DNA of 64,000 nt from Blautia sp. MSJ-9. GTDB lineage: Bacteria > Bacillota > Clostridia > Lachnospirales > Lachnospiraceae. Below, one piece after another: positions 1 to 8,180 of this stretch. A model generated the notes under the pieces. That model had not been told where the DNA came from. It did not search any database and saw only the letters and a program-made list of their open reading frames with translations. Numbering within the stretch: position 1 is the stretch's first letter; the number at the start of each line of letters is the position of its first letter. The position numbers and the translations under genes were made by a program. The stretch spans positions 99,637 through 163,636 of the forward strand of contig NZ_JAHLQG010000018.1 of NCBI RefSeq assembly GCF_018919065.1, read 5' to 3'.

Positions 1-2
1 TG

Positions 3-48
3 TCGCTGAAGCGACCCGCCGCAGGCGGAGAATCCTGCAAGCAGGATT
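3..48. repeat. Chain of three short GC-rich hairpins at the window edge
   Basis: Three perfect small inverted repeats follow each other almost without spacers: TCGC/GCGA at 3-14, CCGCC/GGCGG at 16-28 and AATCCTGC/GCAGGATT at 31-48. The last is followed by TTTTAT and could end a gene lying upstream of the window. The serial arrangement looks like an intergenic repeat rather than one simple terminator. No coding frame covers it. Confidence 0.5.
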
Positions 49-89
49 TTATATGAGGATTACTATAGTACGAAAATTGAAAATTACAG

Positions 90-119
90 TTGTGCAGGCA
101 TCATGGTGTGTAATATAAT
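90..119 (+). promoter_or_regulatory. Candidate uppP promoter
   Basis: A consensus -10 box TATAAT lies at 114-119. The best -35 is a weak TTGTGC at 90-95, giving an 18-bp spacer. The expected transcript start is near 126, about 45 bases ahead of the uppP start codon. The -10 is strong and the -35 is poor. Confidence 0.45.
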
Positions 120-170
120 CATATAAGCAGATAAAAGAAAATAAATGAATGCTTTAAGAAAGGAAAAATT

Positions 171-1079
171 ATGGATTTTATTGAACTGTTAAAGGTCATT
201 TTCCTTGGGATTGTAGAGGGAATCACAGAATGGCTCCCGATCAGCAGTACCGGACATATGATCTTGGTGGATGAGTTCCTGAAACTGAATGTGACAGAGG
301 ATTTTAAGAATCTGTTTTTCGTAGTGATCCAGCTTGGCGCGATCCTCGCGGTTGTAGTTCTCTACTGGAACAAATTGTGGCCGTTTTATATCAGACCAAT
401 TTCAAAGAAACAGCAGGCGGTGCTTAACAGGCATGGTGCAGTATCCAGAGGAATTCTTACTTTTGTGGAGAAGTTCTGTGATAAAGAGAAATGGGTACTC
501 TGGTTTAAAATTATAGTAGCCTGTATACCGACGATTGTTATCGCACTTCCATTTAATGATGTCATTGAAGAGAAATTTAATAACTATGTAGTAGTTGCCA
601 TTGCACTGATCGTATATGGTATCCTCTTCATTGTTATTGAGAACTATAACAAGAGAAGGAGACCAACCTGTACAAATCTGGAAAATCTGTCATTTAAGAC
701 TGCATTCATTATCGGTCTGTTCCAGGTACTCTCCGTAGTTCCGGGTACATCCCGTTCAGGTTCCACCATTATCGGTGGTATCCTTGCAGGAACCTCCCGT
801 ACAGTAGCAGCAGAATTTACGTTCTTCCTTGGAATCCCGGTTATGTTCGGAGCCAGTCTGCTGAAAATCCTGAAATTCGGTTTCTCTTTCACAGGAACAG
901 AGGCGCTGATCCTGATTGTGGGAATGGTAGTGGCATTTGTAGTTTCCATTATCGCGATCAAATTCCTGATGGGATACATAAAGAAACATGACTTTAAGGC
1001 ATTCGGATGGTACAGAATCGCACTTGGTATTCTGGTGCTTGGATACTTTATCGGAAAAACACTTCTTGGTTGTAAATAA
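171..1079 (+). CDS. uppP: Undecaprenyl-diphosphatase (UppP/BacA family)
   Basis: This integral membrane enzyme removes a phosphate from undecaprenyl diphosphate, regenerating the lipid carrier used for peptidoglycan and other surface polymers. Overproduction in other bacteria gives bacitracin resistance. The 302-residue protein is of normal family length. It carries the two family signatures: an early [14 protein letters not shown] segment at about residues 16-29, holding the glutamate-rich motif and a serine/histidine pair, and [10 protein letters not shown] at about residues 190-199. Hydrophobic segments fill the rest. The ATG is preceded by AAGGAAA. The gene stands alone between a weak promoter and a strong bidirectional terminator, so it is probably monocistronic. 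Family assignment is secure; the exact cellular role is inferred from the family. Confidence 0.95.
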   Translation: MDFIELLKVIFLGIVEGITEWLPISSTGHMILVDEFLKLNVTEDFKNLFFVVIQLGAILAVVVLYWNKLWPFYIRPISKKQQAVLNRHGAVSRGILTFVEKFCDKEKWVLWFKIIVACIPTIVIALPFNDVIEEKFNNYVVVAIALIVYGILFIVIENYNKRRRPTCTNLENLSFKTAFIIGLFQVLSVVPGTSRSGSTIIGGILAGTSRTVAAEFTFFLGIPVMFGASLLKILKFGFSFTGTEALILIVGMVVAFVVSIIAIKFLMGYIKKHDFKAFGWYRIALGILVLGYFIGKTLLGCK

Positions 1080-1087
1080 TGTATAAG

Positions 1088-1155
1088 AAAAGCCCTGCTG
1101 TATAAGCGGCATGTACGTCATAAGCGTATATCCCGGACAGCAGGGCTTTTTATTA
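1088..1155. terminator. Bidirectional terminator between uppP and the molybdate regulator
   Basis: A 13-bp perfect stem, AAAAGCCCTGCTG at 1088-1100 pairing with 1138-1150, encloses a 37-base loop. It has a U tract on the plus strand and an A tract on the left, so it can stop both uppP and the convergent minus-strand gene. Confidence 0.85.
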
Positions 1156-1168
1156 TGTTACAGGTTTC

Positions 1169-2107
1169 TTATATGCAGATCATTTCGCCGGTATAAGAGG
1201 TATCATAACCTGTCAGATGATGAATCTCAGTTTTGAAATCTTCAGACTGTACAATTTCCACAAGAGCAGAGAACCCCGGCTTTCTCACAGATTCCGCAGG
1301 AATTGCCAGATACATCTGCATATCAGTCACAGGGACGAAATCAAGTCCCGGAAAGTAACGTGCGATCATTTCTTCTCCAAAAGCAACATTCGCTCTGTGC
1401 TCAAAAACAGCAGATGCAGATGACATATCAGAGACAGCTTCATTTCTGTATCCGCTGATTTTTTCAGAAGAGATTCCCCGTTCTTTTAACAGACGGTCCA
1501 GATAAACCCTGCGGGCACTTCCCTTTTCACGATTCATAAAAACAACTTTCGAATCCGTCAGGTCCTCCACAGAAGAAATCTTTTCAGGATTTCCGGCCTG
1601 TACATAGAAGCCGACAGAGTATTTATATAAAGAAAGAAGTATCAGCGGGATTCCGGGAACCAGGTGACGGATATCATCTATATCCAGACTGGTAGCAGCG
1701 ATATGTGCCTTTTCGAAATACAGGGAATAAAGTCCGTTATAGTCATTCATATGAGACTGCAGGACAGGAAGGCCATCAGGATGAGCGGACATTTTGCCGA
1801 GAAGAAGCTCCAGGGCGGCAGAAGTCTGGCCGCCTAAAATGATACCACTGGAATGAAGCAGATAATCTCTCTTCAGCAGAGAGCTCTCAGGTTCAAAATT
1901 AACAGAAGTGTATGGAATATCCTGCCCGCTTTCGGAATTGCCGGAACTGCTTCTGTTAAGATACTGTGTCAACTGCTCTTCGCTGACCCTGAGTTGTTTT
2001 CCGATTTTGGAAGATTCCAGCTCACCGCGCTTGATAAGTTCATAGACCGTTGTCTTTTTGATCTTCAGACGGTCTGCGACCTCCTGAGCTGTGTAAAGTT
2101 TATTCAT
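1169..2107 (-). CDS. HTH regulator with periplasmic-binding-like domain, probably molybdate/tungstate-responsive
   Basis: This is a one-component DNA-binding regulator. The N-terminal ~50 residues form an excisionase/MerR-like helix-turn-helix of the HTH_17 type (YTAQEVADRLKIKKTTVYEL, then a GELESSKIGKQLRVS wing). The remaining ~250 residues resemble the PBP-like domain seen in putative molybdate-sensing regulators. The ATG at 2107 overlaps the end of the upstream molbindin gene by eight bases; a TTG one codon earlier is possible. Its position, co-transcribed with a molbindin and divergent from modABC, argues that it controls molybdate uptake. A palindrome in the modA promoter is a candidate binding site. 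Ligand and direction of control are inferred from context. Confidence 0.8.
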   Translation of the reverse strand: MNKLYTAQEVADRLKIKKTTVYELIKRGELESSKIGKQLRVSEEQLTQYLNRSSSGNSESGQDIPYTSVNFEPESSLLKRDYLLHSSGIILGGQTSAALELLLGKMSAHPDGLPVLQSHMNDYNGLYSLYFEKAHIAATSLDIDDIRHLVPGIPLILLSLYKYSVGFYVQAGNPEKISSVEDLTDSKVVFMNREKGSARRVYLDRLLKERGISSEKISGYRNEAVSDMSSASAVFEHRANVAFGEEMIARYFPGLDFVPVTDMQMYLAIPAESVRKPGFSALVEIVQSEDFKTEIHHLTGYDTSYTGEMICI

Positions 2108-2312
2108 CAATACCTACCATGACATTAGTAGCCTTGATCACTGCATAAGCATCAGAACCTACTTTCAGGTTTAATTCTTCAACTGCTGCACAGGAGATGG
2201 TTGCTGTGATAATGTTTCCACCGCCGATATCAATAGAAACGATGGAGTTTACAGCTCCGTTATTGATACTTACTACTTTACCCTTTAACTGATTGCGTGC
2301 ACTTAATTTCAT
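2100..2312 (-). CDS. Molbindin (single TOBE/Mop domain protein)
   Basis: This 70-residue protein consists of one TOBE/Mop domain (SARNQLKGKVVSINNGAVNS... VGSDAYAVIKATNVMVGID). Such domains oligomerise and bind molybdate or tungstate in the cytoplasm, serving as a store or buffer. Length and sequence match stand-alone molbindins. A GAGG ribosome site lies eight bases ahead of the ATG. It is first in a two-gene minus-strand operon with the PBP-domain regulator, which overlaps it by eight bases, and it diverges from modABC. The leader from the predicted start to the ATG is about 110 bases. It contains small hairpins, but I cannot match it to a known Moco riboswitch. Confidence 0.9.
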   Translation of the reverse strand: MKLSARNQLKGKVVSINNGAVNSIVSIDIGGGNIITATISCAAVEELNLKVGSDAYAVIKATNVMVGIDE

Positions 2313-2426
2313 GATAATTACCTCGCTGTTTATTATTTTTTTCTATAGATTTATCTGATACCCGATCAAAGGCCGGAAAGTTGTTTATGGCAGTAAAAAT
2401 AAGGCTTTCGACCTTTTGTCATTTAC

Positions 2427-2487
2427 ATGATAACATATACAAATAAAATTGACAAGAATACAAAAGTTTTGTACAATAGATACAAAA
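2427..2487. promoter_or_regulatory. Back-to-back mod promoters with palindromic operator
   Basis: On the plus strand TTGACA (2449-2454), a 17-bp spacer and TACAAT (2472-2477) form a near-consensus promoter for modABC. On the minus strand TTGTCA (2455-2450), a 17-bp spacer and TATCAT (2432-2427) form a promoter for the molbindin-regulator operon, so the two -35 boxes overlap. A perfect 15-bp palindrome TACAAAAGTTTTGTA (2459-2473) fills the modA spacer and enters its -10. An extra TACAAAA half-site lies at 2481-2487, 22 bp (two helical turns) from the first. This geometry fits repression of modABC when metal is plentiful. The binding protein is inferred to be the adjacent regulator. Confidence 0.75.
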
Positions 2488-2521
2488 GGAAACAAAACTG
2501 AATAAAACAAAACGAAACTAA

Positions 2522-3439
2522 ATGAAAGACGGTAAAAATATGAGAAAGAAATTAATTGCAGCAATGATGGCAGGAGTACTGAGCGCAGGAATGCTCAGCA
2601 CAGGAGTTTTCGCAGCGGATACAGACTTAAAAGGTGAAGTCAACACATTCATCGCAGCGAGCTTAAGCAATGCAATGGAAGAAATCCAGAAAGACTTCAA
2701 TGAGACATATCCTGATGTTGAAATCCTCTACAATGCAGACAGCTCAGGTACATTACAGACACAGATAGAAGAAGGCGCACGCTGTGATATCTTTTTCTCA
2801 GCAGCTGATAAACAGATGAATGCTCTGGTAGACGAAAATTTGGCTAAGAAAGATACTGTAGAAGATATCCTTGAGAATAAAGTCGTTCTGATCAAACCTA
2901 AGGATGGAGAAACAAAAGTTACAGGATTTGAGAACATTACAGATGCAGCCAATATTGCACTTGCAGGTGACAGTGTTCCGGTTGGACAGTATGCCAGAGA
3001 AATTTTTGACAACCTTGGAATTACAGATGAAGTAAATAAGATGGAGATCAATGAAGGTAAGAACGTATCTGAAGTTCTTGCAGCAGTAAGTGAAGGAAGT
3101 AATGAGATCGGTATCGTTTATGCTACAGATGCAGCTTCCGTTGCAGATAAAGTAGACGTTATCGCAGAAGCTCCGGCTGATGCACTGAAGACACCTGTTC
3201 TCTATCCGGTAGGTCTTATCGAAGACAAAGAGGCATCTGAGGATGATACAGCAGCCACAGAAGCATTCCTTGAGTACATCAAATCTGACGACGCTATGAA
3301 AGTATTCGAGAAATATGGATTCACAGCATACAAAGCAGACGATGCTGATGCTTCAGAGGGAGATGAGACAGAAGCAACAGAAGAAGCAGATGACACAGAA
3401 ACAAATGCTGAGACAGAGACAACAGAGGAAGCTAAATAA
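2522..3439 (+). CDS. modA: Molybdate ABC transporter substrate-binding protein
   Basis: ModA captures molybdate or tungstate outside the membrane and delivers it to ModB. A signal peptide is present (RKK, a hydrophobic stretch, then VFAAD). The mature part shows the family's opening NTFIAASLSNAMEEI and later NADSSGTLQTQIEEGA, CDIFFSAA and GDSVPVGQYAREIF. Two starts are possible, ATG at 2522 or 2540, and neither has a clear Shine-Dalgarno; 2540 gives the more typical signal peptide. There is no lipobox cysteine, unusual for a Gram-positive binding protein. The last ~35 residues are a highly acidic Glu/Asp/Thr tail beyond the normal ModA fold. It is the first gene of modABC. Confidence 0.92.
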   Translation: MKDGKNMRKKLIAAMMAGVLSAGMLSTGVFAADTDLKGEVNTFIAASLSNAMEEIQKDFNETYPDVEILYNADSSGTLQTQIEEGARCDIFFSAADKQMNALVDENLAKKDTVEDILENKVVLIKPKDGETKVTGFENITDAANIALAGDSVPVGQYAREIFDNLGITDEVNKMEINEGKNVSEVLAAVSEGSNEIGIVYATDAASVADKVDVIAEAPADALKTPVLYPVGLIEDKEASEDDTAATEAFLEYIKSDDAMKVFEKYGFTAYKADDADASEGDETEATEEADDTETNAETETTEEAK

Positions 3440-3441
3440 GA

Positions 3442-4137
3442 ATGAGTGAATTTCTGGCAGAAATAAACTGGAGTCCCTTGTGGATTTCATTGAAAACAGG
3501 TTTCGCAGCTACTGTGATCGCATTCTTTCTGGGGATATTCTTTGCGAGACTGGTAATGAAGATGAAACCTGTTTCCAGAGGCATACTGGATGGTATCCTG
3601 ACCATGCCTCTGGTACTTCCCCCGACAGTGGCCGGTTTCATTCTGCTTTTGCTGTTCAGTCTGAGACGTCCGTTCGGGGCATTTCTGCTGGATAATTTTG
3701 ATATTAAGATCGTACAGACCTGGAAGGGCTGCGTGATCGCAGCGTCTGTAATTGCGTTTCCATTGATGTATCGAAATGCACGCGCTGCATTTGAACAGGT
3801 GGATGTGAATCTGATCGCAGCAGGCAAGACACTTGGCATGAGTGACAGAAGAATCTTCTGGACAGTTGTCATGCCGACAGCAGGACCCGGAATCGCATCC
3901 GGTACAGTCCTTGCCTTTGCCAGAGCAATCGGAGAATACGGCGCTACATCCATGCTTGCAGGAAATATTCTTGGCAAGACAAGAACTGTTTCTGTCGCCA
4001 TTGCTTCTGAAACTGCGGCGGGAAATTATGGAATGGCAGGTTTCTGGGTAGTTGTGATCTTGATCATTTCATTTGTGATCGTTGCGGCGATTAATATCGT
4101 TTCCGGTAAGGGAATGAAGATGGGCAGGTGGATGTAA
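3442..4137 (+). CDS. modB: Molybdate ABC transporter permease
   Basis: ModB is the membrane channel of the molybdate importer and works as a homodimer with ModC. The 231-residue protein has about five to six membrane segments. It carries the permease cytoplasmic loop that docks the ATPase (EQVDVNLIAAGKTLGMSD, with the AxxLGxxxxxxF-like pattern) followed by GIASGTVLAFARAIGEYGAT, typical of ModB. It starts three bases after the modA stop, and its stop codon overlaps the modC start, so translation is probably coupled. The assignment is secure. Confidence 0.95.
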   Translation: MSEFLAEINWSPLWISLKTGFAATVIAFFLGIFFARLVMKMKPVSRGILDGILTMPLVLPPTVAGFILLLLFSLRRPFGAFLLDNFDIKIVQTWKGCVIAASVIAFPLMYRNARAAFEQVDVNLIAAGKTLGMSDRRIFWTVVMPTAGPGIASGTVLAFARAIGEYGATSMLAGNILGKTRTVSVAIASETAAGNYGMAGFWVVVILIISFVIVAAINIVSGKGMKMGRWM

Positions 4138-5195
4138 TGGCAGTCAGTGTGGATATTGAGAAGAAACTTCATGGCTTCACTCTGAAAGTAAAGCTGGAGA
4201 GTGATGGTTCTCCAATGGGGATCCTTGGAGCATCCGGAAGCGGAAAAAGTATGACTCTGCGCTGTATTGCAGGAATCCAGACACCGGACTCAGGAAGAAT
4301 TGTTGTAAATGATAAAGTTCTTTTTGATTCAGAAAAGAAAATCAATCTTAAACCGCAGGAGAGGAAGGTTGGCTATCTTTTTCAGAACTATGCACTTTTT
4401 CCTACCATGACTGTAGAGAAGAATATCGCATGCGGATACAGAGGGGATAAGAAACAGCTTAAGGCAAAAGTGGCAGATTACATAGAGCGCTATCAGCTTA
4501 ACGGGCTGGAGAAGCGTTATCCGGGACAGCTTTCCGGAGGTCAGCAGCAGCGTGTCGCACTGGCACGAATGATGATCGGAGAACCGGAAGTCATCCTTCT
4601 GGATGAACCGTTCTCAGCACTGGATGGATATCTGAAAGATATCATGCAGCGTGATATGCAGAACTTTCTTAATGAGTACACAGGTGATATGATTCTGGTC
4701 ACTCACAGCCGTGATGAGGCTTACAAGTTCTGCGGATATCTGACAATTCTGGACAGCGGTCAGGCACTTACTACAGGAGAAACCAAGAAACTCTTTGAAC
4801 GACCCGGTATTCTGCAGGCAGCCAGACTGACAGGGTGTAAAAATTTCTCAACTGTACAGAAGATGGGAGAACACAGCATTTATGCAGTGGACTGGGATCT
4901 GATGCTGCAGACAAAAGATGTGGTGCCGGATGATGTTACCCATGTGGGAATCCGCGGTCACTGGATGAAAGGTGCATCTGAAGGCGGAGAGAACCACATG
5001 GAAGTGGAAGTTGTGGAATATATTGAAACGACCTTTGAACATCAATATTTACTGAAGAACAAGAAAGGCGGAGACTGTCAGCCGGTCTGGTGGATGTGCC
5101 CGAAAGGAGATTTCGAAGAAGACCCGCAGGCAAGAGTCCCGAAATATATCCTATTCCCGGCAGAGCATCTGATGTTGCTGAAAGATATAAAATAA
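4137..5195 (+). CDS. modC: Molybdate ABC transporter ATP-binding protein
   Basis: ModC hydrolyses ATP to drive molybdate import. From the ATG at 4137, Walker A is GASGSGKS (residues 31-38). The Q-loop FQNYALFP, signature LSGGQQQR, Walker B VILLDEP, D-loop SALD and switch histidine VTHS follow in normal order. The ~130-residue C-terminal extension is where a TOBE domain would sit, although the match is weak by eye. The ATG overlaps the modB stop as TAATG and has AGGTGG upstream; a GTG at 4128 is a less likely start. It closes the modABC operon ahead of a strong terminator. Confidence 0.9.
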   Translation: MAVSVDIEKKLHGFTLKVKLESDGSPMGILGASGSGKSMTLRCIAGIQTPDSGRIVVNDKVLFDSEKKINLKPQERKVGYLFQNYALFPTMTVEKNIACGYRGDKKQLKAKVADYIERYQLNGLEKRYPGQLSGGQQQRVALARMMIGEPEVILLDEPFSALDGYLKDIMQRDMQNFLNEYTGDMILVTHSRDEAYKFCGYLTILDSGQALTTGETKKLFERPGILQAARLTGCKNFSTVQKMGEHSIYAVDWDLMLQTKDVVPDDVTHVGIRGHWMKGASEGGENHMEVEVVEYIETTFEHQYLLKNKKGGDCQPVWWMCPKGDFEEDPQARVPKYILFPAEHLMLLKDIK

Positions 5196-5259
5196 GAACT
5201 ATAAAAGTCAGTGGAGACTCGTAAGCATCGCAGAAGACTTACCTGATTTGGTTAAAAAT

Positions 5260-5307
5260 GAAAAGTGCTGTATCTTCATTTCCAGGAAAGAAGATACAGC
5301 ACTTTTT
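5260..5307. terminator. Bidirectional terminator after modC
   Basis: A 17-bp perfect stem (AAAAGTGCTGTATCTTC at 5261-5277 with 5290-5306) and a short loop have T runs on both strands. It ends modABC and the convergent minus-strand gene at 5318. Confidence 0.9.
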
Positions 5308-5317
5308 GCAATCTGAA

Positions 5318-6046
5318 TTATGACAGATTACTGTTGAAAAGATAATCAATATAAGACACAGCTTCTGATAAATGAGGGGAGTTGGAAATCACTCCCAGAT
5401 AAACAGTGCCGTTCATGCCTGTATTTTTTAAATAGACAGATTCGGAAATATCCAGTCCCATGGGATATTCCTTTGTCTCAGCTGAGTAAGTAACAGAATG
5501 ATCCAGATATATATCTACTGAATTATCGTTCAGGATTTCTGTATTTGTCTGAAGAAATGGAGAAACTTCCTTATATAATCCGGGATTTTTTTGCTGAAGC
5601 AGTTTCTCAAGATCGCAGAGATAACCATTTTGGGAAAAGGCGTCAAATGCTTCTTTGTTCATGAATACAACATCAAGTGATTCACTGTCAATTGCTCCAA
5701 GGATCTTCATACGGGAGGCGTAGGTGTATTCGTGGTTAGGATTATTTTCGTTATCTGTAAGATATAAACCTTTGTACAGACGAACCTCATTTCTGGAATC
5801 ATTAATTTTCTGTGCGTCAAGAAAACCATTTCCAAGCTGTTCACTCAGTTTTTCGCCTGGAACGAAGTTTACAAAGGCAGCAGACAGAATCTGATTTTTT
5901 TCTGTAAAGTGTCCATACAGAATATATCCTATGATGTATATCACAATACATACAAAAATAATCGGCAGTTTATAATAATCCCAGATATACCTGATTTTTG
6001 CTTTTGTGCCTGGCAGACTGGAAATTCTGGTATGAGTGGAAGTCAT
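5318..6046 (-). CDS. Membrane-anchored protein of unknown function with an exported domain
   Basis: I do not recognise a named family. The 242-residue protein has a short basic N-terminus, one membrane helix at about residues 28-48 and an outside domain of ~190 residues. Segments such as SLDVVFMNKEAFDAFSQNGYLCDLEKLL resemble part of an extracellular solute-binding protein, but the domain is too short for a full two-lobed binding protein. A good AAAGGAG site precedes the ATG. It is third in a minus-strand operon behind a LacI regulator and a DUF624 protein, divergent from a sugar transporter. It may sense or regulate that system; this is inference from position only. Confidence 0.6.
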   Translation of the reverse strand: MTSTHTRISSLPGTKAKIRYIWDYYKLPIIFVCIVIYIIGYILYGHFTEKNQILSAAFVNFVPGEKLSEQLGNGFLDAQKINDSRNEVRLYKGLYLTDNENNPNHEYTYASRMKILGAIDSESLDVVFMNKEAFDAFSQNGYLCDLEKLLQQKNPGLYKEVSPFLQTNTEILNDNSVDIYLDHSVTYSAETKEYPMGLDISESVYLKNTGMNGTVYLGVISNSPHLSEAVSYIDYLFNSNLS

Positions 6047-6068
6047 AAACGAGTCTCCTTTATAAAAA

Positions 6069-6713
6069 TCATGTACGTAAAGGACTGGAAGTTTCTGAAA
6101 TACTTTTTTCCTCCAGAAGTTTCATAATGTTGGAAAGAAGACAGGAGCATAAAAATGCACAGAGTCCTTCGCCAAAGATAATTGCCGGTGTGAAGAAACG
6201 GATTACAACCACTGTCATTATAAAATAGATAACCATCATCAAAACTGTACAGAGGAGAAAACGCATTCCTGTGATAATGGAGTTTTTAAACATGGCAGGA
6301 ATAGTGTTTTCAAAGCGCGCCATTAATGGGAAAATGTAGAGAAGAACAATGGCATAGGCAATTACCGCAACAATAAAAACAGCTGTTATGATGGTCCAGA
6401 AAACATTTTCAAATCGCAGATGGTATAACACATAGCCGTCTATGCCAAGGATGATTCCGATTCCCAGTAAAATAAGCCATACGATTGTGCTCTGTCGGAA
6501 ATTACTCTTAAAGGAATGAAAGAAGTCTTTGGTGATGTTTCCTTCTTCATTTCGTGCCATTTTCAGAGTGACATAAAAAAGTGCAGTTGTGGAAGCACCG
6601 GCGGTAACAACAGGAATACAGCAGATGAACCATAAAATGTTCAGGTAAACGCTGAGTGCTGTTTTGGTTATAAACTGCATAACTGTATTATCCGGATTGA
6701 AGAAATTTTTCAT
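6069..6713 (-). CDS. DUF624 (YesL-like) integral membrane protein
   Basis: This 214-residue protein has about five hydrophobic helices and the DUF624 features: an N-terminal NILWFICCIPVVTAGASTTALFYV segment and a conserved FFHSFKSNFRQST loop. YesL-type proteins are found repeatedly beside carbohydrate ABC importers in Firmicutes, but their biochemical role is not established. Here it lies 34 bases downstream of a LacI regulator, with AGGAGG ahead of its ATG, and is followed by a single-pass membrane protein. The three-gene unit diverges from a sugar importer/GH32 operon, which fits an accessory role in oligosaccharide uptake. Confidence 0.85.
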   Translation of the reverse strand: MKNFFNPDNTVMQFITKTALSVYLNILWFICCIPVVTAGASTTALFYVTLKMARNEEGNITKDFFHSFKSNFRQSTIVWLILLGIGIILGIDGYVLYHLRFENVFWTIITAVFIVAVIAYAIVLLYIFPLMARFENTIPAMFKNSIITGMRFLLCTVLMMVIYFIMTVVVIRFFTPAIIFGEGLCAFLCSCLLSNIMKLLEEKSISETSSPLRT

Positions 6714-6747
6714 AATATAATTACCTCCTGTCAGATTGGGAACTGAA

Positions 6748-7821
6748 TCAGTCTCCGGTGGAGTCTCGATAAATGAGGCTGGTTTCTGTATATATGGTAC
6801 GATAGTTCAGAGACGGATTTTTGATCCGGGATATCAGAAGATGAACAGCGGAAAATCCCATGATCTGGCTGTGAATGTGGATGGTAGTCAGAGGCGGCAT
6901 AACAATCTTTGATTCCGGAGAATCATCGAAGCCACAGATATAAACATCTTCAGGAATGGAATATCCCAGTTTGCGAAGCACATGCATGGTATCAATGGCA
7001 ACAAAATCGTTGGCACATATGATTACTTCCGGAAGCTTTTCTAATTTCACGAAACACCGGGTAAGATAATCCTGATAATCTTCGGAACCGGGATTTTCTA
7101 CCCCTTCTTTGTTTTCCAGAATGCAATAATCTTCATTATAGTCCAGCCCAAGAAGAAACATGGCGTCACGAAATGCCATATAACGTTCCCAGAAGGACTG
7201 GCAGTGAAAACGTTCTCCTACAAAACCAAAACTCTTTTTTCCTCGTCGGATCATTTCCTGTATAAAACTGTAGATACAGGACTGGTTATCCATATAAAGC
7301 CGGTCTGCCTTTAAGGGGGCAGCAAGACCTGCGACTGGTGAATCAACAAAGAGAACAGGAATATCCAGATTGCAGACCATCTGACTGTAGGCGTGATCGA
7401 AAAGTTCATAACAGATGATTCCTGAAGTTCTGGAAGCGTCGAAGGTGACCGGAAGCTTCTGGCTCTTTAATTCATTTCCCAGAATACGGTGCATGGAAAG
7501 GCTGTATCCCATCTGAGAGATTTCTCTCTGGAATTTGTCAAGCATGGTAGAAGAAAAGTGGGAATCTCCCAGAAACTTCGTTGTCAGCAGTGCGATTTCC
7601 TTATTATTAGACTGTGGATCAGAAGCATTGTTCTGATTTGTGATATCTTCCAGTGTTGCAGCGTAGGAAAACTGTTTATATCCCATTTCTACTGCTTTTC
7701 TGAGAACCTTTTCTTTTGTGGCATCAGCCAGGATGCCGGTATTATTGATTGCTTTTGAAACTGTATTTCTGGATAGGCCGAGGGCATCGGCAATATCCTG
7801 TATGGTTACTCGTTCAGGCAT
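6748..7821 (-). CDS. LacI-family transcriptional regulator of the fructan/sucrose locus
   Basis: The N-terminal LacI helix-turn-helix is clear (VTIQDIADALGLSRNTVSKAINNTG, residues 5-29), with a hinge region to about residue 60. A periplasmic-binding-like sugar domain follows, with typical VIICANDFVAIDTMHVLRKLGYSIPEDVYICGFDD and ending LTTIHIHSQIMGFSAVHLL. The length of 357 residues is normal. AGGAGG precedes the ATG. The gene is divergent from the permease-permease-lipoprotein-GH32 operon and is presumably its repressor, relieved by a fructoside. The intervening 360 bp hold many TGTAAAA motifs that may be its or another regulator's sites. Confidence 0.9.
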   Translation of the reverse strand: MPERVTIQDIADALGLSRNTVSKAINNTGILADATKEKVLRKAVEMGYKQFSYAATLEDITNQNNASDPQSNNKEIALLTTKFLGDSHFSSTMLDKFQREISQMGYSLSMHRILGNELKSQKLPVTFDASRTSGIICYELFDHAYSQMVCNLDIPVLFVDSPVAGLAAPLKADRLYMDNQSCIYSFIQEMIRRGKKSFGFVGERFHCQSFWERYMAFRDAMFLLGLDYNEDYCILENKEGVENPGSEDYQDYLTRCFVKLEKLPEVIICANDFVAIDTMHVLRKLGYSIPEDVYICGFDDSPESKIVMPPLTTIHIHSQIMGFSAVHLLISRIKNPSLNYRTIYTETSLIYRDSTGD

Positions 7822-8180
7822 AATTACCTCCTGTGTTTTAATAATTTTATGGATTTTATGGAGTTATTTCTTATATATATAACTATTGTAATGTAAAATG
7901 GATGAAATGTCAAATGATAAATGTAAAAATGTAAAATAAAAGAATATCATAAATGTAACAGAACATAGATAAAAAGTATAAATATACAATAGAAAATAAA
8001 AATATAGTTGTGCAAAGTGTAAAAGTCATATTGACAAATGTAAAAATATATGGTAAAACAATGTTATAAATCAAAAAGATAATTTTACAGATGCACAAAC
8101 GATGATTGTAAAAAAAGTCAGAAGAATAGTTACAAATGTAAAATTATCAGGAGAAGGAGAAAGGAGGAGATTCTGAAACT
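7822..8180. promoter_or_regulatory. AT-rich divergent control region with a cluster of TGTAAAA motifs
   Basis: No gene is visible in this 359-bp gap. TGTAAAA occurs seven times on the plus strand (7892, 7922, 7930, 8018, 8039, 8107, 8137) and once inverted (TTTTACA at 8083), with partial copies at 7887 and 7954. A candidate promoter toward the sugar operon is TTGACA at 8031-8036, a 17-bp spacer and a weak TAAAAC at 8054-8059. TGTAAA is a common half-site of LacI-type operators, but here the copies are mostly direct rather than inverted. Confidence 0.55.

Noticed and set aside
644..1121. Two overlapping minus-strand open frames within uppP
   Set aside because: They lie antisense to a gene with clear family motifs and have no ribosome sites or recognisable similarity.
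2313..2426. Molybdenum-cofactor riboswitch in the long leader of the molbindin gene
   Set aside because: The ~110-base leader has small hairpins, but I could not match the Moco element pattern; without a covariance search there is no support.
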